Of a stretch of DNA of 6,335 bases, positions 1 to 5,684 are shown piece by piece (position 1 is the stretch's first letter; each line of letters opens with the position of its first letter). Origin of the DNA: a bacterium SM23_31. Lineage in GTDB: Bacteria; SM23-31. The translations under genes were made by a program, and so were the position numbers. Where the stretch lies: contig LJUD01000195.1 of NCBI GenBank assembly GCA_001304035.1, positions 1 through 6,335 of the forward strand. The letters run 5' to 3'. The notes below the pieces were generated by a model. That model saw only the letters and a list, made by a program, of their open reading frames with translations, did no database searches and was not told the DNA's origin.

Positions 1-265
1 GGGGTTCCTCGTACAGGGGAGAATTTTCAATTAATTCAACAACGCGCCCCTCTGCATAATCCTTGCGATTTTTATAAAGCTTGATCCTGACCCGCTGCCC
101 CGGTAATGCTTTTTCGACAAAAACAACTTTTCCGTTTAAATGTCCGATTCCCCTGCCGCCGACCGCAAGACCGGTAATCGCAACTTCGAAAATTGCCTGA
201 TTCGATTGTAGTGAATGCTTGTTTTTATTTGACATTGGTCTATGTTGCCGGTTATCGGTATTCAT
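1..265 (-). CDS. RlmD/RumA-type RNA uracil-C5-methyltransferase, N-terminal TRAM domain (3' end missing)
   Basis: The first 88 residues of a protein that runs off the window. After a polar lead of about 24 residues comes a TRAM domain (about 25-82), an RNA-binding beta-barrel: ITGLAVGGRGIGHLNGKVV, then FVEKALPGQRVRIKLYKNR and DYAEGRVVELIENSP. This spacing matches the N-terminus of the RumA/RlmD/TrmA family, which methylates C5 of specific uridines in 23S rRNA (or tRNA) with S-adenosylmethionine. The iron-sulfur cysteines and the methyltransferase domain lie outside, so the target base cannot be assigned. Start ATG 265 is 24 bp after the peptidase stop, in the same frame; ATG 235 is an alternative that still keeps the whole TRAM domain. 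The close spacing suggests cotranscription with the peptidase gene. TRAM also occurs in MiaB-like enzymes, but there it is C-terminal. Confidence 0.87.
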   Translation of the reverse strand, partial: MNTDNRQHRPMSNKNKHSLQSNQAIFEVAITGLAVGGRGIGHLNGKVVFVEKALPGQRVRIKLYKNRKDYAEGRVVELIENSPLYEEP

Positions 266-267
266 TT

Positions 268-279
268 TTTTAGCTAAAA
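268..279. repeat. 12-bp palindrome just upstream of the methyltransferase start
   Basis: TTTTAGCTAAAA is perfectly self-complementary and ends 2 bases before the ATG at 265. It occupies the place where a ribosome-binding site would be expected, and no Shine-Dalgarno is present. It may be chance in AT-rich DNA. Confidence 0.3.
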
Positions 280-289
280 GTCCATAAAT

Positions 290-2107
290 TTAGCAGCGGA
301 GTAGTCTGCGCACTATAGAAAACGTTATAACGAATAAAATACACTCGAACATAAGCGTAATTAAGGGCATTAGGCCGATTGAATAGTTATAGAGACCTAC
401 TCCAAGAATCGGTTTGATTAAAAATATGTTAGAAATGGTGATAACACCCAGACCAAAAGCAGTGATTGCTAAAGCAGGGGATGCTGCCAACAGCACAGCT
501 AACCATTTGGTAAGTTGTGATCCGGCGTTCATAAACACAAAAGCACCGCACCCCGTAAACAGAAAAATGCCCGTCAAAGATAAAAAATTAAACTCCAGTA
601 TTTTGGAAGTAATTGTTACATGATCCAAACGTGTGAGTGCGTATAAAGCTTGTAGTGCAGTAAAGCCTGTCCCGAGCAATATTGCAGACACCGGAATCCG
701 CATCGGGAATTTTCTTCGCCTGAATAACAGGAAAACCACAAATAAAGCAATTACACCGGCGAATATTGAAAATAAAACTCCGCTTGTCTGCCCGATGTAT
801 ATGAATGTATGATCCAGGGCATCAATTAGTGTGTCGGCAATTATCCAATACCATTGGGGATGAAGTTGAAGGTGTAAGGCAAAATCACCGCCCTGATGAG
901 CAAAAAGAATAAATTTGTCATCCCGGATGTTAACCATTTGCAGACTGGCATTGTAAAACGGTTCAAGCTCCCACGCTGCGGTAACACCCGGAATTTCTAC
1001 AAAGCTGTACTTAGCTCCACCGGAGATTCTCACAGGGATAAAACCCTTCGGTGCACCCGTATATTTCAGGATTCTTATATCTTTTTCCTCATAGTCATCC
1101 GTCAGACGGTAAGGCTCTTCAGTCTGGAGTGATATACGAGGATCTCCCAATAGATAATAGTAGGGGAACCGGGCAAAACCCTTCAGTGTGCCCTGGTTTT
1201 GCACCTGGACGGCATGACCGACAGGAAAGTCATGCCAGGTGTATCGGAAGGGTAAACCGTCGAACTCGCCGATAAGGTATCCCTCATTCGGACTGTATAC
1301 AAAACCGGCATAAGCAGCAGCCCCATGCTCAATAAAGCTCAGTGCTATGGAACCCTTTCTCCAGATGCGGAATGTCTGACAACTTGCCGTACCGATTACA
1401 ATGGGTGACAGGGAAGGAATATCCGCAGAGAATAGAATCGTGTTTTCGTTTAGTTTCCAATAATTACTGCCCCCGTGTCCGGTAAAGGTAAGATAGTCCG
1501 CTTCTTGAAAAATGCGTTTTAAGGCTGCTCCGGATAGGGATTGTGTTGTTTTATTGCCGTCGTTAAACGCAATAATCCTACCGTCGGGTACGCTGGCGGA
1601 AGGGTATTCGCCGTTTACTGCGAACACCCGTTCGCCCTTGACTTTCGCCTTCCGCTGCCACAAATCCCTTGCTTGCGCCGGCGTATTACCGGATATAATA
1701 CCCACAGAGATTGCTGACGATAGGCTGCGCATAGTACAACCGAAATCTATAAGGATTTGGTCTGACAGACGGGTGGGTGATACTACCCAGAGTAGAAACT
1801 CCGGTTCATGTTCAATGACTTTGTTGATGGAATCGAAAATTGGGAGGTTTTCTTTCTGGGAAATCTCTACAGCCAGAGTGTAATAAGGATCATCCGGGTT
1901 CGCCAGGATAACTGTGCTCTTCTGACCTGGGACAGCCTGCATCTTCACCGGAATCTTTTTATTAAGATGATATGGTTCTTCGTCATTTTGAACGTTTATA
2001 TTATATGCTAATCCGGTCTCCCGCTCAGACAAAGTTGCTATTGGAAGAATGAGCATAATCGCGATACAAATTACTAAAAAAAACCGCATCTCATTATCCC
2101 GTTTCAT
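290..2107 (-). CDS. Membrane-anchored clan CD cysteine peptidase, gingipain/C25-like
   Basis: A 605-residue protein with a hydrophobic signal or anchor at about 8-26. A caspase/gingipain-fold domain at about 65-325 follows, with the His of the catalytic dyad at H211 (LTFTGHGGSNYW) and Cys at C243 (VIGTASCQTF). Next come a GAAAYAGF strand and the YYLLGDPRISL motif (317-327) that closes C25 peptidase domains. Residues about 330-430 are beta-rich, possibly the Ig-like domain that follows the catalytic domain in gingipains. The C-terminus has five predicted membrane helices (about 442-462, 471-491, 505-527, 534-556, 575-597). The basic RRRK at 463-466 and the terminal RRLLRC place the peptidase outside the cytoplasm. 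Known C25 members usually end in a secretion-sorting domain rather than membrane helices, so this layout is unusual. Substrate unknown. ATG 2107 directly follows an in-frame TGA; Met7 is an alternative. No Shine-Dalgarno is seen. The central 600 bp is about 50% GC. Confidence 0.8.
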   Translation of the reverse strand: MKRDNEMRFFLVICIAIMLILPIATLSERETGLAYNINVQNDEEPYHLNKKIPVKMQAVPGQKSTVILANPDDPYYTLAVEISQKENLPIFDSINKVIEHEPEFLLWVVSPTRLSDQILIDFGCTMRSLSSAISVGIISGNTPAQARDLWQRKAKVKGERVFAVNGEYPSASVPDGRIIAFNDGNKTTQSLSGAALKRIFQEADYLTFTGHGGSNYWKLNENTILFSADIPSLSPIVIGTASCQTFRIWRKGSIALSFIEHGAAAYAGFVYSPNEGYLIGEFDGLPFRYTWHDFPVGHAVQVQNQGTLKGFARFPYYYLLGDPRISLQTEEPYRLTDDYEEKDIRILKYTGAPKGFIPVRISGGAKYSFVEIPGVTAAWELEPFYNASLQMVNIRDDKFILFAHQGGDFALHLQLHPQWYWIIADTLIDALDHTFIYIGQTSGVLFSIFAGVIALFVVFLLFRRRKFPMRIPVSAILLGTGFTALQALYALTRLDHVTITSKILEFNFLSLTGIFLFTGCGAFVFMNAGSQLTKWLAVLLAASPALAITAFGLGVITISNIFLIKPILGVGLYNYSIGLMPLITLMFECILFVITFSIVRRLLRC

Positions 2108-2151
2108 TCAGGTAGAAGGGAATTAAGCCAATATGTAATAAAAATCGCTGT

Positions 2152-2181
2152 TAAAAAATGAAGGGCGCATCCAGCACGCCC
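2152..2181 (-). terminator. GC-rich hairpin with T-run between the lipoprotein and peptidase genes
   Basis: The minus strand forms GGGCG(T)-loop-(G)CGCCC, a stem of 5 G-C pairs plus one wobble around a 7-base loop (2181-2163), followed by TTCATTTTTT. This is a fair intrinsic terminator for transcripts arriving from the lipoprotein gene, 190 bp past its stop. It lies only 8 bp beyond the predicted -10 box, so it would also be the 5'-terminal hairpin of the peptidase mRNA. Its role (terminator, leader stabiliser or both) is inferred. Confidence 0.55.
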
Positions 2182-2189
2182 ATATTAAT

Positions 2190-2217
2190 ACTATACCATG
2201 CAAACAGAACATCCCAA
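2190..2217 (-). promoter_or_regulatory. Sigma70-like promoter for the peptidase-methyltransferase unit
   Basis: The minus strand has TTGGGA (2217-2212), a 16-bp spacer and TATAGT (2195-2190). A TG at 2198-2197, one base upstream of the -10, makes it an extended -10. Matches are 4/6 and 5/6 to the sigma70 consensus. The expected start is near 2183, giving a leader of about 75 nt before ATG 2107. If the host is a Bacteroidota species, its main sigma factor uses a different consensus and this match would mean less. Confidence 0.5.
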
Positions 2218-2284
2218 AGTTCAGGGATATTCTCTATTATTGAACTTGTTGCGGCATGGTTTCTGACATAAGTTTTTGTACTTC

Positions 2285-2315
2285 CGGGCGGGACTTAAAA
2301 TAAGCTTTTTGCCCG
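2285..2315. repeat. Intergenic two-tier inverted repeat of unknown role
   Basis: An outer stem CGGGC (2285-2289) / GCCCG (2311-2315) encloses an inner stem CTTA (2294-2297) / TAAG (2301-2304) with an AAA loop. On the plus strand an A-run follows; on the minus strand a T-run precedes it. Neither orientation has the 3' T-run of an intrinsic terminator. It may be a protein-binding or RNA structure element in the 263-bp gap between the lipoprotein and peptidase genes. I see no small ORF there with an acceptable start. Confidence 0.3.
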
Positions 2316-2347
2316 AAAAAACTGCAATAGCAATCAATGACAAAACT

Positions 2348-2372
2348 TAAAAAATAGAATCTAATTTAGATT
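2348..2372 (-). terminator. Weak possible terminator at the lipoprotein stop
   Basis: Overlapping the TAA stop, the minus strand reads AATCT-AAATT-AGATT and then CTATTTTTTAAG. The stem is 5-7 bp and all but AT-only, so it is thermodynamically weak, but the T-run follows at the right distance. The stronger hairpin at 2163-2181 may be the real end of any readthrough. Confidence 0.4.
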
Positions 2373-3579
2373 ACTTCCCGTACACCGAAGGATGGATTTT
2401 GCATCTCGCGATAACAGAAAAACCTTCGTCATCATGAATATTTGCATATCCATAACCATTCTGTATAGTTCCAAATCCACCTCTTAAATTGAAGGTGCCA
2501 ATAAATTCTCCTGCATCAGCATCGAAAACGTCGGCGTGAACATTAGGTTCTTGTTTGGAATTATCCGCCTCTTCATACTTTTCATATTCAAATGTTGTAT
2601 ATACAAATATATAATTTCTATCATTAGTCAAAAGCATTACGGATGGAAAATACTTTCTTTCTTTGACTATACGGTAAAATTCTTGCACATCTGCTTCTTT
2701 TGATGTACCAAAGTCTTTCGGTACAGGAAAAGGAGTAAATTTATGGGTTATTACAATATCTTCATTAGTGTCTATTGACCTTACATGTATCGTATAATAT
2801 GAGCCTGTTTGACCGTCGTGCTTATCTTCATTTGTGTTGACGTAATAAATACGCCGCCCTGGAAGGACGCCCCACAAAAAATTACCTAAGTAGTGTGAAC
2901 TCAGACTACCTTTTTTTGAAGTTATAATAATGCGTGGATGTGGAACATGTAATAAAGAGAAAAGAGTATCCGCACTTTCATAAATCAATGATAGAAACAT
3001 TTCGGATTTGCCTAATAGCCGTAAAGTATATAATTTTTCGGTAATGCTTACAGGATAAGCATAAAATATATTTTTCACATCATTAATATCAAAACCTTTC
3101 ATTTGCAAATGTTCTTGTAATAACGAATTGTTTAAAAACATTTTCTTTTCAATAAAATCATAGTCCGGGGTAAAAAGATTATAATAACGATTTCGCGATC
3201 CTGATGATAACACTAAAAGATATCCATCAGGAGAAAGGAATGGTCTTGGATCTCCTTCAAATTCTCCAGGTCCCTGTCCCTGTCTTCCAATGATTTTTAT
3301 TCCCTTACCGAATTTATTAAACACTTTGATTTTCCCTTCATCAGGTACTATAATATCATCCTTGTAATTTGCAACAAACTCGTATGGGCTCACCAAAAGA
3401 TATTCGTCTTTGGTTCCATATTGCTCACTACCGAAGGTCAAATCTAACGAAAAAAGCTCTGATTCGAATAGTTTATGCCTCGTATAGCTGTTTTGGTTAA
3501 CATTAGATTCTATGTTTGAATCTGAGCTACAACTGAGCAAAAAAATTATTACAACATATAAAGGTGTTAAGTGTTTCAT
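2371..3579 (-). CDS. Lipoprotein of the 6-bladed beta-propeller family
   Basis: A 402-residue protein with a short type II signal sequence: hydrophobic YVVIIFLL, then lipobox LLSC with Cys17 as the expected lipidated residue, followed by SSDSN and a polar linker. There is no Asp at +2, so outer-membrane anchoring facing the periplasm is plausible but not shown. The mature part is beta-rich with blade-like strands (YLLVSPYEFVANYKDDIIVPD, then KIKVFNKFGKGIKIIG). It carries the signature GRQGQGPGEFEGDP (98-111), typical of 6-bladed beta-propeller lipoproteins, whose function is generally unknown. No catalytic motif is visible. ATG 3579 is the only start that keeps the signal peptide; no Shine-Dalgarno precedes it. 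The gene is AT-rich, about 35% GC over 2401-3000 by hand count, well below both neighbours, which hints at separate ancestry. It is 73 bp from the kinase gene and 263 bp from the peptidase gene, so operon membership is uncertain. Confidence 0.85.
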   Translation of the reverse strand: MKHLTPLYVVIIFLLSCSSDSNIESNVNQNSYTRHKLFESELFSLDLTFGSEQYGTKDEYLLVSPYEFVANYKDDIIVPDEGKIKVFNKFGKGIKIIGRQGQGPGEFEGDPRPFLSPDGYLLVLSSGSRNRYYNLFTPDYDFIEKKMFLNNSLLQEHLQMKGFDINDVKNIFYAYPVSITEKLYTLRLLGKSEMFLSLIYESADTLFSLLHVPHPRIIITSKKGSLSSHYLGNFLWGVLPGRRIYYVNTNEDKHDGQTGSYYTIHVRSIDTNEDIVITHKFTPFPVPKDFGTSKEADVQEFYRIVKERKYFPSVMLLTNDRNYIFVYTTFEYEKYEEADNSKQEPNVHADVFDADAGEFIGTFNLRGGFGTIQNGYGYANIHDDEGFSVIARCKIHPSVYGK

Positions 3580-3602
3580 ATACTATAACCGAAATAAAAT
3601 AT

Positions 3603-3634
3603 TTATCAATTATTATCAAATATTCAAAATTCAA
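3603..3634 (-). repeat. Four TTGA-type repeats upstream of the lipoprotein gene
   Basis: In the 73-bp gap between the kinase and lipoprotein genes, the minus strand carries TTGA four times (first bases at 3634, 3627, 3619 and 3609). The last two are exact TTGATAA copies ten bases apart, one helical turn. The stretch is nearly all A/T. It probably contains the lipoprotein promoter or a regulator site, but no single promoter reading stands out. Confidence 0.3.
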
Positions 3635-3636
3635 TT

Positions 3637-3653
3637 ATTAAGCCGATCTTAAT
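3637..3653 (-). other. Small hairpin at the kinase stop codon
   Basis: Starting at the last base of the TGA stop, the minus strand reads ATTAAG-ATCGG-CTTAAT, a 6-bp stem with a 5-base loop. The stem is AT-rich and is followed by AATTGAATTTTG rather than a clean T-run. It could protect the transcript end or act as a weak terminator, but it is not a convincing one. Confidence 0.3.
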
Positions 3654-5674
3654 CATTCACTGTCTACTCCTGAATTTTCCTCGACCGGCTGGAGCGGAAT
3701 AGTGATATGAAATGTAGTCCCTTTGTTGAGTTCGCTTTCTACATTGATAGTGCCGCCGTGAAGGTTAACAAACTCTTTAACAATAGACAATCCTAATCCG
3801 GAACCTTCGCTTCGGGCTTCATCCCGCTGAGCGGGATCCTCAATCCTGTAAAAACGCATAAACAATTTATCAATATCCTTTTTAGGTATTCCCCTGCCGA
3901 AATCCTGTACGCTTAAATAGAGTTCCGCATCCCGAACATAAGCTCTCAGAATAACGTCGCTGCCTTCCGGGGAGAATTTCCTCGCATTATCAAGGCAATT
4001 CATCAAAATCTGCGTAATTGCATCGGGGTCGGCATAGATTTCAGGCAAATCCTCCTGAATTTCTTCTTTAATGGTCATGCCTTTTTCGGCATAACGGACG
4101 TTCATTGTCCGTACAACATTTTGCAAAACAAACTTAAGACTGAATTGCTTCTTATGCAATTTTAACATTCCCGCTTCCAAACGGGATATATTCAAAAGAT
4201 TATCGATAATTCGAAAAAGACGGTCGATATTATTGGTCATTATCTGAAGATATTCGTTCTGAGTATCCGTAGTGGGACCTGCAATACCGTCCCGGAGAAT
4301 CGATGTAAACTCTTTTACTACTGCAGCGGGGGTTCTCAACTCGTGAGAAACATTTGAAATAAATTCGGTTTTAAGGCGGTCAACTTCACGCTCTTTAGTA
4401 ACGTCCCTTAATACCATAAGGATTCCCTGGGGCATTCCATCCCGGCTTATCCCGCATGTTGCGGGGGAAAGAAACCCGACGTGCGCATCCAGAATAATAA
4501 ACCTATTATCCCGCTGCGGAATTTTAATCTCATGAATAAACGACTTCTCATCATGGCTGTTTTTATCATAAATATCACTGAAACGGAAATTCAGGAGCGA
4601 TTCGATAGTATTTCTGTTAATCCGGGATATTCCCCGGGTACTTGGGGAAATCATATCCACAGCAGCGGGATTGATGAGTATTGAATCGTCACGCTGGTCA
4701 TGCATTATAACACCGTCGGGAAGGTTCTCGATAATTCGCTGTATCTTATCCTTCTGGCTCTCTATTACTTTTTGCAATTGAGTAAAATTATTGGAACTCT
4801 GTTCGGCAATTCTGGCAAGAAAACGTTTATCGTCTTCGGAAAACTCCTGATGCGCAAACCTGCTTACGTTTAACACACCGAACGTCTCATCTTTGTCTTT
4901 AAGCACTATGTTAAAAAACGAATTAACCGATTTACCCGGAGTTGATAAATGCCCTGTTTCATGAATATCAAATTGTATATCTTTATTATCGATATGTTCA
5001 CTGTATTCACGTTTTGCCGCACTAATGAGAAGGTTTTCCAGCCGGGCAAGAATTTTTTTACTTAATTTAGTAGATGTTTTTACGGTAATTGTGTTTCTTC
5101 TGATCTCATATATTGAACAAAAATCATTTGAAACAGCTTCGGATAGTGTTTCAAGAATGGTTTTATACACTTCGGCAATATCAAAATTATAAGTAACACT
5201 GCGCGTGAAATTATACAGAATGGAAAGTTCTACAACATTCTTTTTAAGCTGGTTGCGGTCCCGTTCAGTCTGGCGGTGAAGCTTTATATTTTCTCGTACA
5301 AGCCTCTGTCGTTCTAAATGCGCATCGACGATTTTTAATAGATTTTTAATTTCAAACGGTTTTGTAATATATTCATCGGCACCAAGGTTTACGGAATCAA
5401 TCGCTGTATTCAGGGTTGCCTGCCCTGTCAGGATCAATACAACAATATCGTCGTAAAGCTTTTTCGCCTGCTTGAGCACTTCGATTCCGTTAACAACCGG
5501 CATTACGATATCGGTCAATACCAGGTCGTACCTTTTTTTCTTTAGCTTTTCACATGCTTTTTTCCCGTTCTCTGCGGAATCTACATTACGAAAATGCGCA
5601 CTGAGGATTTTTTCTAACAAATTGAGGATATTACTTTCATCGTCTACTACCAGTATTTTTTCAGAGCGGGACAT
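3653..5674 (-). CDS. Hybrid response regulator / histidine kinase, REC-GAF-PAS-HisKA-HATPase
   Basis: A 673-residue cytosolic signalling protein with no signal peptide or membrane helix. Domains in order: REC receiver at about 5-120, with acidic pair D11/D12, phospho-acceptor D55 (LTDIVMP), T83 and K105 (TKP); a charged helical linker at about 121-150; a GAF-like domain at about 150-300; a PAS domain at about 311-430 (ENLPDGVIMHD, then LRDVTKERE); a HisKA dimerisation domain with phospho-histidine H444 in FISNVSHELRTP; and an HATPase domain with N box (N559, N563), G1 box DFGRGIP (591-597), F box FMRFYRIED and G2 box GSGLGLSI (624-631). All catalytic residues are present, so it should be active. 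With the receiver at the N-terminus and no DNA-binding output, it probably takes phosphate from another kinase, or self-regulates, and then signals to a separate regulator; the GAF and PAS ligands cannot be read. Start chosen at ATG 5674 for its Shine-Dalgarno. Several GC-rich palindromes lie in frame in the PAS domain and ATP lid. Confidence 0.95.
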   Translation of the reverse strand: MSRSEKILVVDDESNILNLLEKILSAHFRNVDSAENGKKACEKLKKKRYDLVLTDIVMPVVNGIEVLKQAKKLYDDIVVLILTGQATLNTAIDSVNLGADEYITKPFEIKNLLKIVDAHLERQRLVRENIKLHRQTERDRNQLKKNVVELSILYNFTRSVTYNFDIAEVYKTILETLSEAVSNDFCSIYEIRRNTITVKTSTKLSKKILARLENLLISAAKREYSEHIDNKDIQFDIHETGHLSTPGKSVNSFFNIVLKDKDETFGVLNVSRFAHQEFSEDDKRFLARIAEQSSNNFTQLQKVIESQKDKIQRIIENLPDGVIMHDQRDDSILINPAAVDMISPSTRGISRINRNTIESLLNFRFSDIYDKNSHDEKSFIHEIKIPQRDNRFIILDAHVGFLSPATCGISRDGMPQGILMVLRDVTKEREVDRLKTEFISNVSHELRTPAAVVKEFTSILRDGIAGPTTDTQNEYLQIMTNNIDRLFRIIDNLLNISRLEAGMLKLHKKQFSLKFVLQNVVRTMNVRYAEKGMTIKEEIQEDLPEIYADPDAITQILMNCLDNARKFSPEGSDVILRAYVRDAELYLSVQDFGRGIPKKDIDKLFMRFYRIEDPAQRDEARSEGSGLGLSIVKEFVNLHGGTINVESELNKGTTFHITIPLQPVEENSGVDSE
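3821..3837 (-). repeat. Perfect 17-bp palindrome in the kinase ATP-lid coding region
   Basis: ATCCCGCT-C-AGCGGGAT on the minus strand is an 8-bp perfect inverted repeat around one base. It encodes residues 613-618 (DPAQRD) between the F box (FYRIED) and the G2 box (GSGLGL). The stretch between FYR and the glycine box is 12 residues here against 9 in E. coli PhoR as I recall it, so the palindrome falls where extra residues are tolerated. Confidence 0.5.
4451..4465 (-). repeat. Palindrome in the PAS coding region, SPATCGISR copy
   Basis: The minus strand reads CCCGCA-ACA-TGCGGG, a perfect 6-bp inverted repeat with a 3-base loop, spanning codons 404-408 and followed by ATAAGCCGGGAT. The downstream sequence GCGGGAT-AAGCC recurs at the 3821-3837 palindrome as GCGGGATGAAGCC. 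The encoded peptide duplicates the SPxTxGISR of 4622-4648. It interrupts the strand before DGMPQGILMVLRDVT, where PAS domains usually have a short turn. Confidence 0.5.
4508..4522 (-). repeat. Near-palindrome in the PAS coding region (IPQRD)
   Basis: The minus strand reads ATTCCGC-A-GCGGGAT across codons 385-389 of the kinase. This is a 7-bp stem with one T/G wobble and a one-base centre. Its 3' arm, GCGGGAT, is shared with the palindromes at 3821-3837 and 4451-4465. Confidence 0.4.
4622..4648 (-). repeat. Palindromic segment in the PAS coding region, SPSTRGISR copy
   Basis: On the minus strand, codons 343-351 of the kinase carry TCCCC (4648-4644) facing GGGGA (4635-4631). An overlapping second stem, CCGGG (4637-4633) and CCCGG (4626-4622), encloses a 6-nt loop. 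The encoded peptide SPSTRGISR closely matches SPATCGISR sixty residues later (4442-4468). It follows the conserved INPAAVDMI strand of the PAS domain and looks like extra material there. Whether it is a mobile palindrome or a chance codon choice is open. Confidence 0.5.
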
Positions 5675-5678
5675 TTGT

Positions 5679-5684
5679 CTCCTC
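5679..5684 (-). promoter_or_regulatory. Shine-Dalgarno of the REC-histidine kinase gene, overlapping the nadK stop
   Basis: The minus strand reads GAGGAG, then ACAA, then ATG (5674-5672). The GAGGAG begins inside the TGA stop of nadK. This is the only strong Shine-Dalgarno in the window. It decides the start of the kinase gene in favour of ATG 5674 over an in-frame TTG at 5686, which would lie upstream of this site and lack one of its own. The overlap implies that ribosomes finishing nadK reinitiate on the kinase gene. Confidence 0.85.

Noticed and set aside
900..914. Small palindrome-like sequence CATCCGGGATG within the peptidase gene region
   Set aside because: I saw CATCC-G-GGATG around 922-932 as another possible member of the GCGGGAT palindrome set, but it is short, lacks the shared GCGGGAT arm and is explained by an ordinary Arg-Asp codon pair.
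414..2011. Several plus-strand open frames of 67-123 codons across the peptidase gene
   Set aside because: They are opposite-strand shadows of a well-supported minus-strand gene and their translations show no recognisable domain.
2285..2315. Intrinsic terminator between the lipoprotein and peptidase genes
   Set aside because: No T-run follows the stem in either orientation; the hairpin at 2163-2181 is the better terminator candidate.
3582..3609. TTGATA, 16 bp, TATAGT on the minus strand as promoter of the lipoprotein gene
   Set aside because: The boxes match sigma70 well, but the -10 ends only two bases before the ATG at 3579, so transcription would begin inside the coding sequence and lose the start codon. 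The lipobox requires that start.
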